64,000 nucleotides of DNA from CAWAYH01 sp963786195 (GCA_963786195.1 CAWAYH010000006.1:744001-808000); one strand, 5' to 3'. Shown: positions 1 to 9,373, counted from the first letter of the stretch. The notes: generated by a model not told the origin, from the sequence alone. Program-made: numbers and translations.

Positions 1-3000
1 CAGGCGATGCCTCTGACGGCGTCGATCCATCCGTAGTGTAGTGAATAGATGCACCGGAAGTCGTACTGGTCAGCGTCACTATCTGGGCCGTCGTGTAGAT
101 GCCGGCGACTGGAGCAGCAGCAACAGGCGTGACCTGGATTCGGTACGTGGCAGTCGCTGTGGCGCTCGGTGCTTGCCCGCCGATCCACGCACGCGCCTTG
201 ATGGTGGTGGTCTCCGAAATCGAAACGACTCCGCCCTGCGCGACCACTGGATCCGTCTCAGTTGGATCGACGCCGTTTGTCGTGTAATGAATCACGGCGC
301 CAGCAGTAACAACGTTCACCACGACGTTGAACGGCGCGTTATACGTGCCGGCGGGAACGTTGAAGTAGGGGCGTGCAGTCCGCCAGACAAAACCAGGATC
401 GCTGATCGGAATCGGAACCGCGCGCAGAGCGCTTCCGCCATCACCGAGCTGGCCCGAGCTCCCGTTGCCCCACGTCCACACTTCGCCGGTGGGCGTTATC
501 GCAACGGTGTGCGACCCGCCGGCCGCGGCCAGCGCCACACTTTGCGGTCCCGCCACGACGGTTGGAGTCGTCCTTAGCGTCGTCGTCGTGTCGCCGATCT
601 GCCCCGAGCTGTTCGCGCCCCAGGCGACGAGCGGAGTGTAGCCTCCCACGCCGACACTGTGCGTGCCGCCCGCAACAACTTTCGAGGGAGCAAAGGACGG
701 GATCAGTGTCGGCGTGCGCTGAACAGTAGTCGTCCCCAGACCCAGCTGTCCGCTGCCCCCCGCGCCCCAGACATAGACCGCCCCGTCGCTGCGACGCGCC
801 ATGCTGTGCAGCGACCCGGCCGCAACCGCCACGACGCCGGACACTCCCGGCACCAGCGTCGGGCTCGTGCGATTCGTCGTCGCGTCGTCGCCGATCTGCG
901 AGGAGCCGTTGGCGCCCCACGCGTACACTTGTCCCGTGCTCGTGACGGCCAGGCTGTGCGATCCGCCGGCCGCGATGGCGGTGACGTTGGTGAGCCCCGG
1001 CACGAGCGCCGGCAGGTGCTCGGTCGCGGTTGTTCCCAGCCCCAGTTGCCCGCTGCTGCCCGAGCCCCAGGCGTACACCACGCCGTCGCCCGTCAGAGCG
1101 AGGCTGTGGTTGTTGCCGGCCGCGACGCTGACGACGTTGGTCAGCCCGGCGATCTCGACCGGCCGCGACCGGTTGGTGGTCGAATCGTCGCCTACCTGGC
1201 CCGACCCGTTGGCACCCCAGCCGAATACTCGTCCATCGTGTGTCACCGCCAGCGTGTGGTTCTGGCCCGCCGCGAGTGCGGTGACGCCCGTGAGCGTCTG
1301 CACGAGCACCGGAGTGCTGCGCCCCGTTGTGGTTGAATCGCCGACCTGGCCGGACGAATTCTGACCCCACGCGTAGAGCAGGCCGTCTGGCGTTGCCAGC
1401 GCTGTGTGAGAGCCGCCAGCGGCTACGGCGCCGGCGCCGAGGGGCCCCGTGAGCAAGTAGGTCGCCGCCGCAACGGCGCTGTCCGAGCAGCCGGCTTTGA
1501 ACGCGCGGACTTTCAGCGTGAACGTGCCCACGAGCAGCGTCGCGCCCGATGCGAGCGTCGGATCCGTCGCAGTCGGGTCCGATCCGTCGAGGCTGATCCG
1601 AAGCGTGGCTGCCGGATCCGGGCTGGTAATCGTGACGTGCGTGCCAGGGTCGTACGGTCCGCTGGCCAGGCTGAGAACGGGCGCCGGAACACTGATCGTG
1701 TACGCCTGGGCCGTTTCGCCGCTCGTGGCGTAGTCTGGGTGAAACGCCTTGGCCTTCACCGTCGCCGTGGCTTCGATGAGGAGCGGCGCAGCGAACACCG
1801 GTGAAGTCCCCGTTGGTGTACTGCCGTTGGTCGTGTAGCGGATGGTTGCCCCCGGAGAGCCCGTCAGCGTCACGCTGACCTGCCGTTCGTACGTGCCGGC
1901 CGTCGGGCTCATGGCCGGCGCCGCCAGCGAGCCGAAGTTCATGGTGTACGTGGACGACTGCGCGACGCTGTCGGACCAGCTCGCCTTCAAGCCGACGGCC
2001 TTGAGCGTGGTCGTCGTGTCAATGGTCACCGGTCCCGTGTAGACGGGTGATGTTGCGCTCGGCGTCGATCCGTCCGTGGTGTACCGAATCGCCGCGCCTG
2101 ACGTCGCCGACGTGATTGTCACCGTGCGCGCTGACGTGTACGTGCCGCCAGCCGGAGAGTAGCTCGGCGTCGCGACCTTCATGGTGTAGGCAGCAATCGC
2201 AGTCTCGCCGGAAGCCATGCCGGGCGCCCATGCTTTGGCCTTCAGCGTCTGCGTCTCAGTGACGACCACGCTGCCACCGGAAACTAGGCTCGGATCTGAC
2301 TCGGTGGGATTCTGGCCATCGCGCGTATAGTGAATCGTGGCGCCCGGCGTGTCTACGGTCAGCACGACCGTCCTGTCAGTGGTGTACGTGCCTGGCGCGA
2401 CGCTGAACACCGGGGTGGCGACGCGCCACGCAAAGCCGGCGCCGCTGATTGGAACGGGAACGGAGCGATCGTCCGTCGTTCCGTCGCCGAGCTGCGCGTT
2501 CGCGTTGCGGCCCCGTGTAGACAGCCCCGCTGCTCGTGATCGCCATACTGTGGAAGAAACCGCAGCCCACGCTCTCGATGGACGCCAGGTTCGGCACCAG
2601 CGTAGGCACGTTCCGCGCCGTCGTCGTCCCGTCGCCGACCTGGCCGTCGGTGTTGTGTCCCCAGGCCCAGACCTGACCGCTCGCCGTGATCGCGAGCGTG
2701 TGATCGGACCCCGTCGCGATGGCGGCGACGTTGCTCAACGAGCCGACCGCGACGGCGCTCGGTCGCTGAGCGGTCGTGCCGTCCCCGACCTGGCCGAACC
2801 CGTTATAGCCGGCAGCCATCAGCGTACCACTCGCGAGCAACACGACGGTGAGTCGAGATCCGCCGCTGGCACGCACGGCATTGGCAACACCCGTCATCTG
2901 GACGGGCGAGGGCCGCTGCGTAGTCGAGCCGTCGCCGAGCTGACCATTCCCGTTCGCACCCGTCGCCCAGACCGTCCCGTCGTTCTTGACGATCAAGGTA

Positions 3001-3599
3001 TGCGTCAGGCCTGCGCCCACGCTGCTGACGGCGCCGGTGATGAGCACTGGCGTGGACGATGGCGTCGTCGTGCCGGTGCCGAGCTGGCCGTTCGTGTTGC
3101 GGCCCCACGTGTAGACGTCGCCGTTCGAGTGCAGCGCGACCGAATGGAACTCGCCGGCGGCGATGGCCACGATCGACGCCAACGGAACTTGCGTGGGTGT
3201 CTTTCGATCGGTCGTCGTACTGTCGCCGAGCTGGCCGAACGCGTTGTCCCCCCAGGCCCACACTTTGCCGTCGCCTGTCAGCGCCAGCGTATGCTCCGAT
3301 CCCGCCGCAACGGCCACGACGTCCGCGAGGCCGGCCACCGATATCGGAGTCTTCCGAGGTGTCGTCGTGTTGTCGCCCAACTGGCCGTTGGTGTTGGCGC
3401 CGAACGTGACCAATGTGCCGTCGGTCTTCCGGACGACGACATGGCCCGAGCCGCCGGCAACGTGCTGGGCGTGTGCTGAGCCACTGGCAAGAAGGGCGAC
3501 GACGAAGACGCAGGCTACGAAGAAGAAGCCACGACGAGGTGAAACACAACTCAAGACAGAACTCTCCCCACACGTTGTTCGATGCGACATCAGGCGCAC
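1..3599 (-). CDS. Secreted RCC1-propeller / chitobiase-type repeat protein (3' end outside window, one frameshift)
   Basis: Likely an exported surface or extracellular protein; its ligand is unknown. A signal peptide (hydrophobic core at residues 22-40, ending GSAHA) is followed by seven RCC1-type units of about 50 residues, each with a WGxNxxGQLGDGTT-like core. Then come four chitobiase/Ig-like modules (about 2440-1480; recurring IHYTTDGSTP-like strands), a second set of seven RCC1 units (about 1470-430), and more chitobiase-like modules to the left edge. The reading frame changes near 2513, where the repeat reads gccccgtgtag instead of the gccccacgtgtag seen at its sister position near 3105. 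This is a 2-nt loss, and the new frame is open to position 1. RCC1 and CHB_HEX_C-type domains are typically binding scaffolds; no catalytic residues were recognised. An internal Met at 3590 is an alternative start. Confidence 0.8.
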
Positions 3600-3701
3600 C
3601 AGTAGTTCAAGGCGTCAACGGGTCTTGCTGCAGGGGATTTCGAACGAGACTTCGAAGAACCAGCAGAGGACTTGCGATGTTCGAGGCGACGTGCGGGAGA
3701 G

Positions 3702-3731
3702 AGTATACGAGCAGCAGAACGTTCACGTCAA
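3702..3731 (-). promoter_or_regulatory. Candidate sigma-70 promoter for the RCC1-repeat gene
   Basis: On the minus strand, TTGACG (3731-3726) and TATACT (3707-3702) are separated by 18 bp and lie about 100 bp upstream of the signal-peptide-bearing start at 3599. Both hexamers are close to the sigma-70 consensus, which is uncommon by chance in such GC-rich DNA. No operator is evident. Prediction only. Confidence 0.45.
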
Positions 3732-3760
3732 ACCTTGCGGGCACAATAACGATGGGGGTT

Positions 3761-3809
3761 CTCCCTTACTCCCTTCTCCTGTCGGCATTCTCCCCTTCTC
3801 CCTACTCCA
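3761..3809. repeat. Degenerate CT-rich heptad tract
   Basis: Pyrimidine-rich stretch with an approximate 7-bp period (words such as ctccctt, actccct, tctcccc, ttctccc, tactcca) in the gap between the RCC1 gene and the small + strand genes. It is the weakest member of the heptad-tract group described in the findings. Confidence 0.4.
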
Positions 3810-3841
3810 CCGCGATCCTCGCGGCTGTGCTAGCCTGACGC

Positions 3842-3928
3842 ATGGAGTTCGACCTGACGCGGCTCGGCGATGCCTTGGCGTTTGGCGACCTCGAGAGCCA
3901 GCGCGAGCGGTTCCACCTGGAGGAGTGA
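3842..3928 (+). CDS. Possible 28-aa leader ORF
   Basis: A short ORF (begins MEFDLTRLGD, ends FHLEE) whose TGA stop overlaps the ATG of the next gene (TGATG), an arrangement typical of translational coupling. There is no obvious ribosome-binding site and no recognised domain. It could be a small coupled protein or the remnant of a longer first gene. Support is the overlap and acidic, helix-compatible composition only. Confidence 0.3.
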   Translation: MEFDLTRLGDALAFGDLESQRERFHLEE

Positions 3929-4150
3929 TGCCCGTCAGGAAGTTCCGGCGCATCGAGGACATGAAGCGGCCGCTCTGGCGGGATCCCGGCGATCCCCACG
4001 CTGGTGCAGGCGATGGCGCGGCTCTGGGACTTCGCCGCGCGGACGGGCCGGCGCAGGTATCCACCAGGCGTTTACCGCTATTCGTCGATCGAAGAGCTGG
4101 AGCGGGCGCAGGCGGAATGGCGGCAGCGCGACGGTTTGAAGGACGTCTGA
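3928..4150 (+). CDS. Small conserved-looking hypothetical protein, frameshifted
   Basis: Begins MPVRKFRRIEDMKRPLWRDP; the frame then breaks in a run of four C (3994-3997). Removing one C restores a 73-aa protein continuing TLVQAMARLWDFAARTG, then RYPPGVYRYSSIEELERAQ, ending GLKDV at the TGA 4148-4150. The two halves fit a compact helical small protein. From memory, similar proteins with a VRKFRxxEEM start and a PPGVxxxxSIEE middle occur widely in bacteria next to small partner ORFs; I do not know their function. A small two-gene module of toxin-antitoxin type is possible but not shown. The single homopolymer indel may be a sequencing error. Confidence 0.55.
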
Positions 4151-4180
4151 CGTCCCCTTTGCCTTTCCCTCTTGCTTTTT

Positions 4181-4214
4181 CCCTTGTCCCTTGTCCCTTG
4201 TCCCTTGTCCCTTA
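4181..4214. repeat. Heptad tandem repeat, unit cccttgt, abutting a stop codon
   Basis: Nearly five copies of cccttgt (4181, 4188, 4195, 4202, 4209). The last, partial copy contains the TTA that is the TAA stop of the minus-strand NHL gene, so the array begins exactly at that gene's 3' end. An imperfect array of the same word lies at 9339-9373, again touching a stop codon. Confidence 0.85.
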
Positions 4215-5396
4215 CTTCTTCGGCCACACCACGCCCTGATTCTCAGTCGTGACCGGCGCGAGTCCTCGGTACACGAACTTCTGCAGCCGCCGGCCCTCGT
4301 AGGTCTCCGTCGTGAAGATGTTGCCCTTCGAGTCGGTGGCGATGCTGTGGACGGCGAAGAACTGCCCGGGCTGCCGGCCGCCGTCGCCGAAGCTGGTCAG
4401 AATCTGCATCGTGTCGCGCTGGATGATGTAGACCTTCTCGTTCTTGCCGTCGGCGAGGTAGATGTACTTCTGCTGCGGGTCCTTCGAGAACGCGATGTCC
4501 CACACCGATCCGTCGCCCAGCGTATTCCGCGCGATGAACACTTCCTTCACGAACGTCCCGTCCGGCTTGAACACCTGGATGCGATCGTTCGGACGATCGC
4601 AGACATACACGAGGCCGTCGGTCGAGAGCTCGGCGCAGTGCACCGGCGTGCGGAACTGCTGGGCGGGCGGCGCCTTGGGATCGTACGGCCCGATGTTGGT
4701 GTCGTCCGGCTTGTTGCCGTACGCGCCCCAGTACCGCTTGAACTTGCCCGTGTCCGCGTCGATCACGACGACGCGCTTGTTCCCGTAGCCGTCCGAGATG
4801 TAGGCCTCGTTGGCCTTGGGGTCGACGAAAATCTTGGCGACCCGGCCGAAGTTCACCATGTCGTTGCTGCCGGTGTTCTTCCCCGGCGTGCCGTACTGCG
4901 CGAGGAACTTCCCGCTCTGGGTGAACTTGAGCACGTGCGCGTCGGTGCCCACGTTGCCGCCAATCCAGACGTTGCCCTTGTGATCGACCGTGATGCCGTG
5001 GTTCGACTCGGGCCAGTTATAGCCCTCGCCCGGTCCGCCCCAGTGTCCGACGACGTTGCCGGCCGGATCGAATTCGAGGACGGGCGGCGCGGCGGAGCAG
5101 CAGGTCGCGGTGGGCGGTTTCTGATCGGCCGCGGCTTCGTTGGCGCCGAGCAGGTTGGCGCGGTGGACGATCCACACGTGATCGCGCGCGTCCACGCCGA
5201 CGCCGATGGCCTGGCCGAGCACCCAGTTGTTCGGCAGCGGCTTGGGCCACATCGGATCGACCTCGAAGCGCGGCGCCTGGAGGCCGTCCTTCCCCTGGGC
5301 GTCCGCGACCCTCTGGAGCACGCTCTGCCCCAGGCCGAGCGCGGCGATCGTGGCCAGCAGGCCCGCACCGACGAACAGGTCACGCTTCCGTCTCAT
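4212..5396 (-). CDS. Secreted NHL-repeat six-bladed beta-propeller protein
   Basis: 394 residues with an N-terminal export signal (basic MRRKR, then hydrophobic GAGLLATIAALGLG). The rest is an NHL-type propeller: repeated hydrophobic strands containing the motifs DHVWIVHRANLL, KGNVWIGGNVG, VYVCDRPNDRIQVF and KGNIFTTETYEGRRLQKF. The N-terminal motif VDPMWPKPLPNNW and the Cys pair in TATCCSAAPPVLEFDP are shared with the neighbouring paralogue at 5520-6731. The fold resembles the catalytic domain of peptidylamidoglycolate lyases, but that activity cannot be claimed from sequence. A GGGAG box precedes the chosen ATG. Its function is probably periplasmic or extracellular; substrate unknown. Confidence 0.8.
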   Translation of the reverse strand: MRRKRDLFVGAGLLATIAALGLGQSVLQRVADAQGKDGLQAPRFEVDPMWPKPLPNNWVLGQAIGVGVDARDHVWIVHRANLLGANEAAADQKPPTATCCSAAPPVLEFDPAGNVVGHWGGPGEGYNWPESNHGITVDHKGNVWIGGNVGTDAHVLKFTQSGKFLAQYGTPGKNTGSNDMVNFGRVAKIFVDPKANEAYISDGYGNKRVVVIDADTGKFKRYWGAYGNKPDDTNIGPYDPKAPPAQQFRTPVHCAELSTDGLVYVCDRPNDRIQVFKPDGTFVKEVFIARNTLGDGSVWDIAFSKDPQQKYIYLADGKNEKVYIIQRDTMQILTSFGDGGRQPGQFFAVHSIATDSKGNIFTTETYEGRRLQKFVYRGLAPVTTENQGVVWPKK

Positions 5397-5519
5397 GCCA
5401 TTCTCCCTGGGAGGTCTTGCTGGAGCTGTAACAGTCTGTCTGCACTTATCAATGCTCGCGGGGCCCCACCCCCGCTCGCTCGCGCTCGGCGACTTCGCGC
5501 CTCGCGCGGGCCGCAGGCG

Positions 5520-6731
5520 CTACTTTATTAGAAACTTCTGGACTCGTTTTCCCTCTAGGCTCTCTCCCGTGTACACGTTGCCCTTGGAATCAACTGCCAC
5601 GCTTCCGACACCGTAGAAGGCGCCCGGCCAGCGGCCGCCGCCGCCGATCGTCGAGACGACTGCGAGCGTGTCACGGCGAAGCACGTGAACCTTCTGGTCG
5701 TGACCGTCGGCGACGAACAGGAAGCGCTGCTGCGGATCGTTCGAGAACGTCAGGTCCCACACGGCGCCGTCACCGGTCGTCGTCTTCGAGACGAACCCCT
5801 CTTTGACGAACTTGCCGTCCTTCTGAAACACCTGGATGCGATTGTTCTTGCGATCGCAGACGTACACCATGCCGTCCTTCGAGAGGCTGACGCAGCTCAC
5901 GGTCCTGAACTGCTTCGCCGCCGGTGCGGCCGGATCGTACGGGCCGGGATCCGCATCGTCCGGCGCCGCGCCGTACGCGCCCCAGTGGCGCTTGTACGCG
6001 CCGGTCTCCGCGTCGAAGACCACGACGCGGCGGTTGACGAAACCGTCCGCCACATAGAGCTCGTTGGCGGCCGCATCGATGTCGAGACCGACGGGCCGGT
6101 TCAGGCCGGTCTTGCTGTCGCTGCCCTCGGGCTTGCCGGCCTTACCGATCTGGAGCAGGAATTGTCCGGTCCGCGAGAACTTGAGGACGTGCGCGTCCTG
6201 CGGACGTGGCGCCGCGGGCGCCGCGCCGGCGCGTCCGCCGCCTCGACCGCCGCCGCGTCCGGCTGCCGGCGGATCGGTCCCTGCGGCCGCGATCCAGACG
6301 TTCCCTTTCGGATCGATCGCGATCGCGCCGGGCGACTGCGGCCACTCGAAGCCCGTCCCGGGACCACCCCAGTGGCCGACGAGGGTGCCGGCCGCATCGA
6401 ATTCGAGGACGGGCGGCGCCGGCACGCAGCACTCCTCCGCCGTCTTCGGATCGGTGGCCGCGCCCATCTCCGTTCGCGCGTTCAGGGAGTCGCCGGCCCG
6501 GTGCACCACCCAGATGTGATCCTGGGCATCGACGGCCACGCCCGTGATCGATCCCATCAGCCAGTGATTCGGCAGTGGCTTCGGCCACATCGGATCGACC
6601 TGGAACTTCGGCGCCGCGCCCTGTGCAACGGCAGTGTCGTCGACGACAAACGCCGGCGCGCCGGCAACACCGAACACGCCAAGAAGAAGCGCCGCGCTAA
6701 GGAGGGGCCGAATACGTGTCACAGGCGTCAT
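5520..6731 (-). CDS. Secreted NHL-repeat propeller protein, paralogue of the adjacent gene
   Basis: About 403 residues from the ATG at 6731 (MTPVTRIRPLLSAALLLG signal peptide). A longer upstream reading frame is rejected because it would translate the tgtattc heptad array. It shares VDPMWPKPLPN, the ECCVPAPPVLEFD Cys pair and the strand series ending GNVYTGESLEGKRVQKF with 4212-5396, so the pair probably arose by tandem duplication. It differs by a Gly/Arg/Ala/Pro-rich insert around residues 165-190 (GRGGGRGGGRAGAAPAAP), a likely disordered loop. The TAG stop is followed by a GC-rich palindromic gap of 123 bp. Same unknown biochemical role as its neighbour. Confidence 0.8.
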   Translation of the reverse strand: MTPVTRIRPLLSAALLLGVFGVAGAPAFVVDDTAVAQGAAPKFQVDPMWPKPLPNHWLMGSITGVAVDAQDHIWVVHRAGDSLNARTEMGAATDPKTAEECCVPAPPVLEFDAAGTLVGHWGGPGTGFEWPQSPGAIAIDPKGNVWIAAAGTDPPAAGRGGGRGGGRAGAAPAAPRPQDAHVLKFSRTGQFLLQIGKAGKPEGSDSKTGLNRPVGLDIDAAANELYVADGFVNRRVVVFDAETGAYKRHWGAYGAAPDDADPGPYDPAAPAAKQFRTVSCVSLSKDGMVYVCDRKNNRIQVFQKDGKFVKEGFVSKTTTGDGAVWDLTFSNDPQQRFLFVADGHDQKVHVLRRDTLAVVSTIGGGGRWPGAFYGVGSVAVDSKGNVYTGESLEGKRVQKFLIK

Positions 6732-6749
6732 GCTTCCAGCTCCCAGCCG

Positions 6750-6777
6750 TGTATTCTGTATCCTGTATTCTGTATTC
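6750..6777. repeat. Heptad tandem repeat, unit tgtattc
   Basis: Four consecutive 7-mers (tgtattc, tgtatcc, tgtattc, tgtattc) between the divergently transcribed NHL gene (start 6731) and HupE-like gene (start 6813). It occupies the region where both promoters should lie. Confidence 0.8.
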
Positions 6778-6812
6778 TTCTCTTCGAGTTCGAAAGTATA
6801 CACTCAGGCGGC

Positions 6813-8168
6813 ATGCCGTTGGACCGTCGAATCGTGCCCGCCGGCGCCGCGATTTGCGCGGCCGCGGCCATCCTGCTGCTGACGGCGGCGCGGCCCGCGG
6901 CGCACGACATTCCCGCCAGCGTGACGGTGCAGGCATTCCTGCGGCCCGCCGGCCAGCGCCTCCACCTCATCGTCCGGGCGCCGCTCGGCTCCATGCGCGA
7001 CATCAATTTTCCACGGCATGGACCGGGCTTCCTCGACCTCGACCGCCTCGAGCCCTCGCTGCGCGATGCGGCAGCGATGTGGATTGGCTCCGCAATCGCC
7101 GTCTACGAGGACGACGCCCGGCTGCCGAAACCGCAGATCGTGGCCGCGCGCGTGTCGCTCCAGTCGGATCGCTCGTTTGGCACCTACGACGAAGCGCTCG
7201 CGCACGTGACCGGCGCGCCGCTCGCCGCCGGCACCGAGCTCATGTGGGATCAGGCTTTGCTCGACGTCCTCCTCGAGTACCCGATCCGTTCCGACGCCTC
7301 GAAGTTCTCGATCGAGCCGATGTTCGCCAGGCTCGGGATCCGCGTCGTGACCGCGCTGCGCTTCGTGCCGCCGGGCGGCGCGGTCCGCGCCTTCGAGTTC
7401 ACGGGCGATCCCGGCCTCGTGAGGCTCGATCCGAGCTGGCGCCAGGCGGTGCTCCGCTTCGTGGCGCTGGGATTCTTCCACATTCTGGACGGCGTCGATC
7501 ACCTGCTCTTCCTCTTCTGCCTCGTGATCCCGTTCCGGCGGGTCAAGCAGCTCATCCTCGTCGTGACGTCGTTCACCGTCGCGCATTCGATCACGCTGAT
7601 CGCATCGGCCTTCAACCTCGCGCCCGATGCCCAGTGGTTCCCGCCGCTCATCGAGACGCTCATCGCGATGTCGATCGTGTACATGGCGCTCGAGAACATC
7701 GTCGGGGTCACGAGCATCTCGCGCCGCTGGATCATCACGTTCGGCTTCGGCCTCGTCCATGGGTTCGGTTTCTCGTTCGCGCTGCGCGAGACGCTGCAGT
7801 TCGCGGGATCGCACCTGCTGACGTCGCTGCTGGCGTTCAACGTCGGCGTGGAGCTGGGGCAGATCCTGGTCCTGCTGATACTCGTGCCGGCGCTGGCGGT
7901 GCTGTTCCGCTACGTCCTCGCCGAACAGACGGAGCGCACGGGGACGATCATCTTATCGGCCCTCATCGCTCACACGGCCTGGCACTGGATGACCGATCGG
8001 GCTGAAATACTACGCCAGTTCGCCTGGCCCACGGTCGATGCTGCGCTGATGGCGAGCGTGCTGCGCTGGCTGATGGTCGTTGTGGTTGCTGCTGGCGTGA
8101 TTTGGTTGGTTACTGCTTTACGACAGCCTCAGACGCGGAAGACTGGGGATGAGGGGGTTTTGAGGTAA
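6813..8168 (+). CDS. HupE/UreJ-family integral membrane protein
   Basis: 451 residues from the ATG at 6813. It has an N-terminal signal or anchor (AICAAAAILLLTAARPAAHD) and a soluble region to about residue 210. The C-terminal membrane domain carries the family signature GFFHILDGVDHLLFL, followed by helices LILVVTSFTVAHSITLIAS, IAMSIVYMALENIVG, FGFGLVHGFGFSFALRE and ILVLLILVPALAVLF. The conserved His residues (FFHILDGVDH, VAHS, LVHGFGF) fit the HupE/UreJ_2 group, related to putative nickel/cobalt permeases. In this long secreted-domain version the substrate is unknown. No hydrogenase or urease genes are nearby, so nickel transport is only a family-level suggestion. Confidence 0.8.
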   Translation: MPLDRRIVPAGAAICAAAAILLLTAARPAAHDIPASVTVQAFLRPAGQRLHLIVRAPLGSMRDINFPRHGPGFLDLDRLEPSLRDAAAMWIGSAIAVYEDDARLPKPQIVAARVSLQSDRSFGTYDEALAHVTGAPLAAGTELMWDQALLDVLLEYPIRSDASKFSIEPMFARLGIRVVTALRFVPPGGAVRAFEFTGDPGLVRLDPSWRQAVLRFVALGFFHILDGVDHLLFLFCLVIPFRRVKQLILVVTSFTVAHSITLIASAFNLAPDAQWFPPLIETLIAMSIVYMALENIVGVTSISRRWIITFGFGLVHGFGFSFALRETLQFAGSHLLTSLLAFNVGVELGQILVLLILVPALAVLFRYVLAEQTERTGTIILSALIAHTAWHWMTDRAEILRQFAWPTVDAALMASVLRWLMVVVVAAGVIWLVTALRQPQTRKTGDEGVLR

Positions 8169-8173
8169 TCGCT

Positions 8174-8243
8174 TCGGTTGTCGGTTTTCGGTTTTCGGTT
8201 TCTTGGTTTTCGGTTTCTTGGTTGTCGGTTATCGGTTTCGGTT
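8174..8243. repeat. Heptad-like tandem repeat, unit tcggttt
   Basis: About ten tcggttt-related words between the converging 3' ends of the HupE-like gene (stop 8168) and the minus-strand gene ending at 8245. The first four units are an exact 7-bp array; later ones drift between 6 and 8 bp. It fills the whole intergenic gap. Confidence 0.8.
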
Positions 8244-8244
8244 A

Positions 8245-9327
8245 TCAGCGGCTGATCAGGTCTTCGTAGCTTTGGACGCGGCCGCCGGCTACGCTCTTGA
8301 GGAGATCGCCTACCGGCTGCAGCAGTGACACGCTGGGGTCGCCTGCACTCAGCCCGTACATCCAGGGCCTGAACACGGACCTGATCACGACCGCTCGCTC
8401 GTGGCGTGGCAAGCGGCCGAGGTTTTCGGCAAACCGTGAGAAGCGTCCTTCCCTGAACAGATAGAACTCCACGTTCGAGGCGTAGAACGCCGACAGGCGC
8501 TCGCCTCGCTGGCCGAGCATCTTCGCGATCGCGGCGAGCGCGGCCGAGCCGCTCAGATCGCCGGTCACCGGAATCAGCAGGTCCTTCGCCTGCAGCGTCT
8601 TCACGAACTGGAAGGCCTGTTCCGACGCGAGGTAGTTGCCGTGCCGGCCCTGCGGATCGGTCTCGAGCAGCAGGTCGCGATACGTGGGATAGTCGCTCTG
8701 CGGCGGCCTGCCCGCGCTCTGGAATCGCAGCCGCACGCCGGCGTCGATGAACCGGCGATGGAATCGATCGATCGTGGCGCGGTCTTCCTTCGACAGCGGA
8801 ACCCCGAACTTCGCAATCGCGTCGTCAATCCGCGCGCGCAGCGATGGGATCTTACGGCTGTCCAGCGGCGCCGCTTCGACCGCGGCAACCAGCTTCCCGA
8901 CGTCCGCAGTGCGCCAGGCGTCGACATCCGTCGGCACGGGCCTGCCGAGCAGCAGCGACAGGTACTCGACGCGGGTGCGCGACAGCGCGAACAGCGCCTT
9001 GAAGAGCAGGTGCAGCAGCAGGTTGTCGCGCCGGACGTCGATGATGAACGCGATCGACGGGCGAACCGCTGCGATGTACGAAAAGTTCTGATCCGGCCCG
9101 ACGCCGATGTAGGCGCCACCGGCGATCTTCGCGCGCTCGAGATCGGGCAGCACGCGCAGATAGGACCGCTCGTTCGAGATCAGGTTGTCGGTGTCGAAGT
9201 AGCCGTCGGGTTCCGACAGCGACGCGATCTGCGACGCAAACGCCGACTGCGCCTGGACGCGCTCGAGGCCGTCGCCAGGGGCAAGGAGCAACCATCCGAC
9301 GGCGGCGAGCAAAAGGATACGAGGCAC
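8245..9327 (-). CDS. Conserved hypothetical exported protein
   Basis: About 360 residues from a GTG at 9327 that starts VPRILLLAAVGWLLLAPG, a plausible signal peptide. Upstream codons in the same frame would translate the cccttgt repeat, so they are excluded. Distinctive motifs are LISNERSYLRVLPDL, GGAYIGVGPDQNFSYIAA, FIIDVRRDNLLLHLLFKALF and AFYASNVEFYLF. These recall a poorly characterised family (I believe labelled LIC_10091-like) whose fold resembles SAM methyltransferases; this is low-certainty recall. It lies 46 bp downstream of the PQQ dehydrogenase on the same strand and may be cotranscribed with it and cytochrome c. Confidence 0.65.
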   Translation of the reverse strand: MPRILLLAAVGWLLLAPGDGLERVQAQSAFASQIASLSEPDGYFDTDNLISNERSYLRVLPDLERAKIAGGAYIGVGPDQNFSYIAAVRPSIAFIIDVRRDNLLLHLLFKALFALSRTRVEYLSLLLGRPVPTDVDAWRTADVGKLVAAVEAAPLDSRKIPSLRARIDDAIAKFGVPLSKEDRATIDRFHRRFIDAGVRLRFQSAGRPPQSDYPTYRDLLLETDPQGRHGNYLASEQAFQFVKTLQAKDLLIPVTGDLSGSAALAAIAKMLGQRGERLSAFYASNVEFYLFREGRFSRFAENLGRLPRHERAVVIRSVFRPWMYGLSAGDPSVSLLQPVGDLLKSVAGGRVQSYEDLISR

Positions 9328-9338
9328 AAGGATCCTTC

Positions 9339-9373
9339 CCCTTGTCCCTTTTCCCTTGTCCCATTTCCCTTTG
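9339..9373. repeat. Heptad tandem repeat related to cccttgt
   Basis: Five 7-bp units (cccttgt, ccctttt, cccttgt, cccattt, ccctttg) that end immediately before the TGA stop codon (TCA at 9374-9376 on the + strand) of the PQQ dehydrogenase. It is an imperfect version of the array at 4181-4214. Confidence 0.8.

Noticed and set aside
4181..4214. CRISPR array
   Set aside because: Repeats are 7-bp units without spacers; no cas genes in the window.
6732..6803. N-terminal extension of the NHL protein (MYTFELEEKN...)
   Set aside because: The codons are simply the tgtattc heptad array read in frame, and they precede a good signal peptide.
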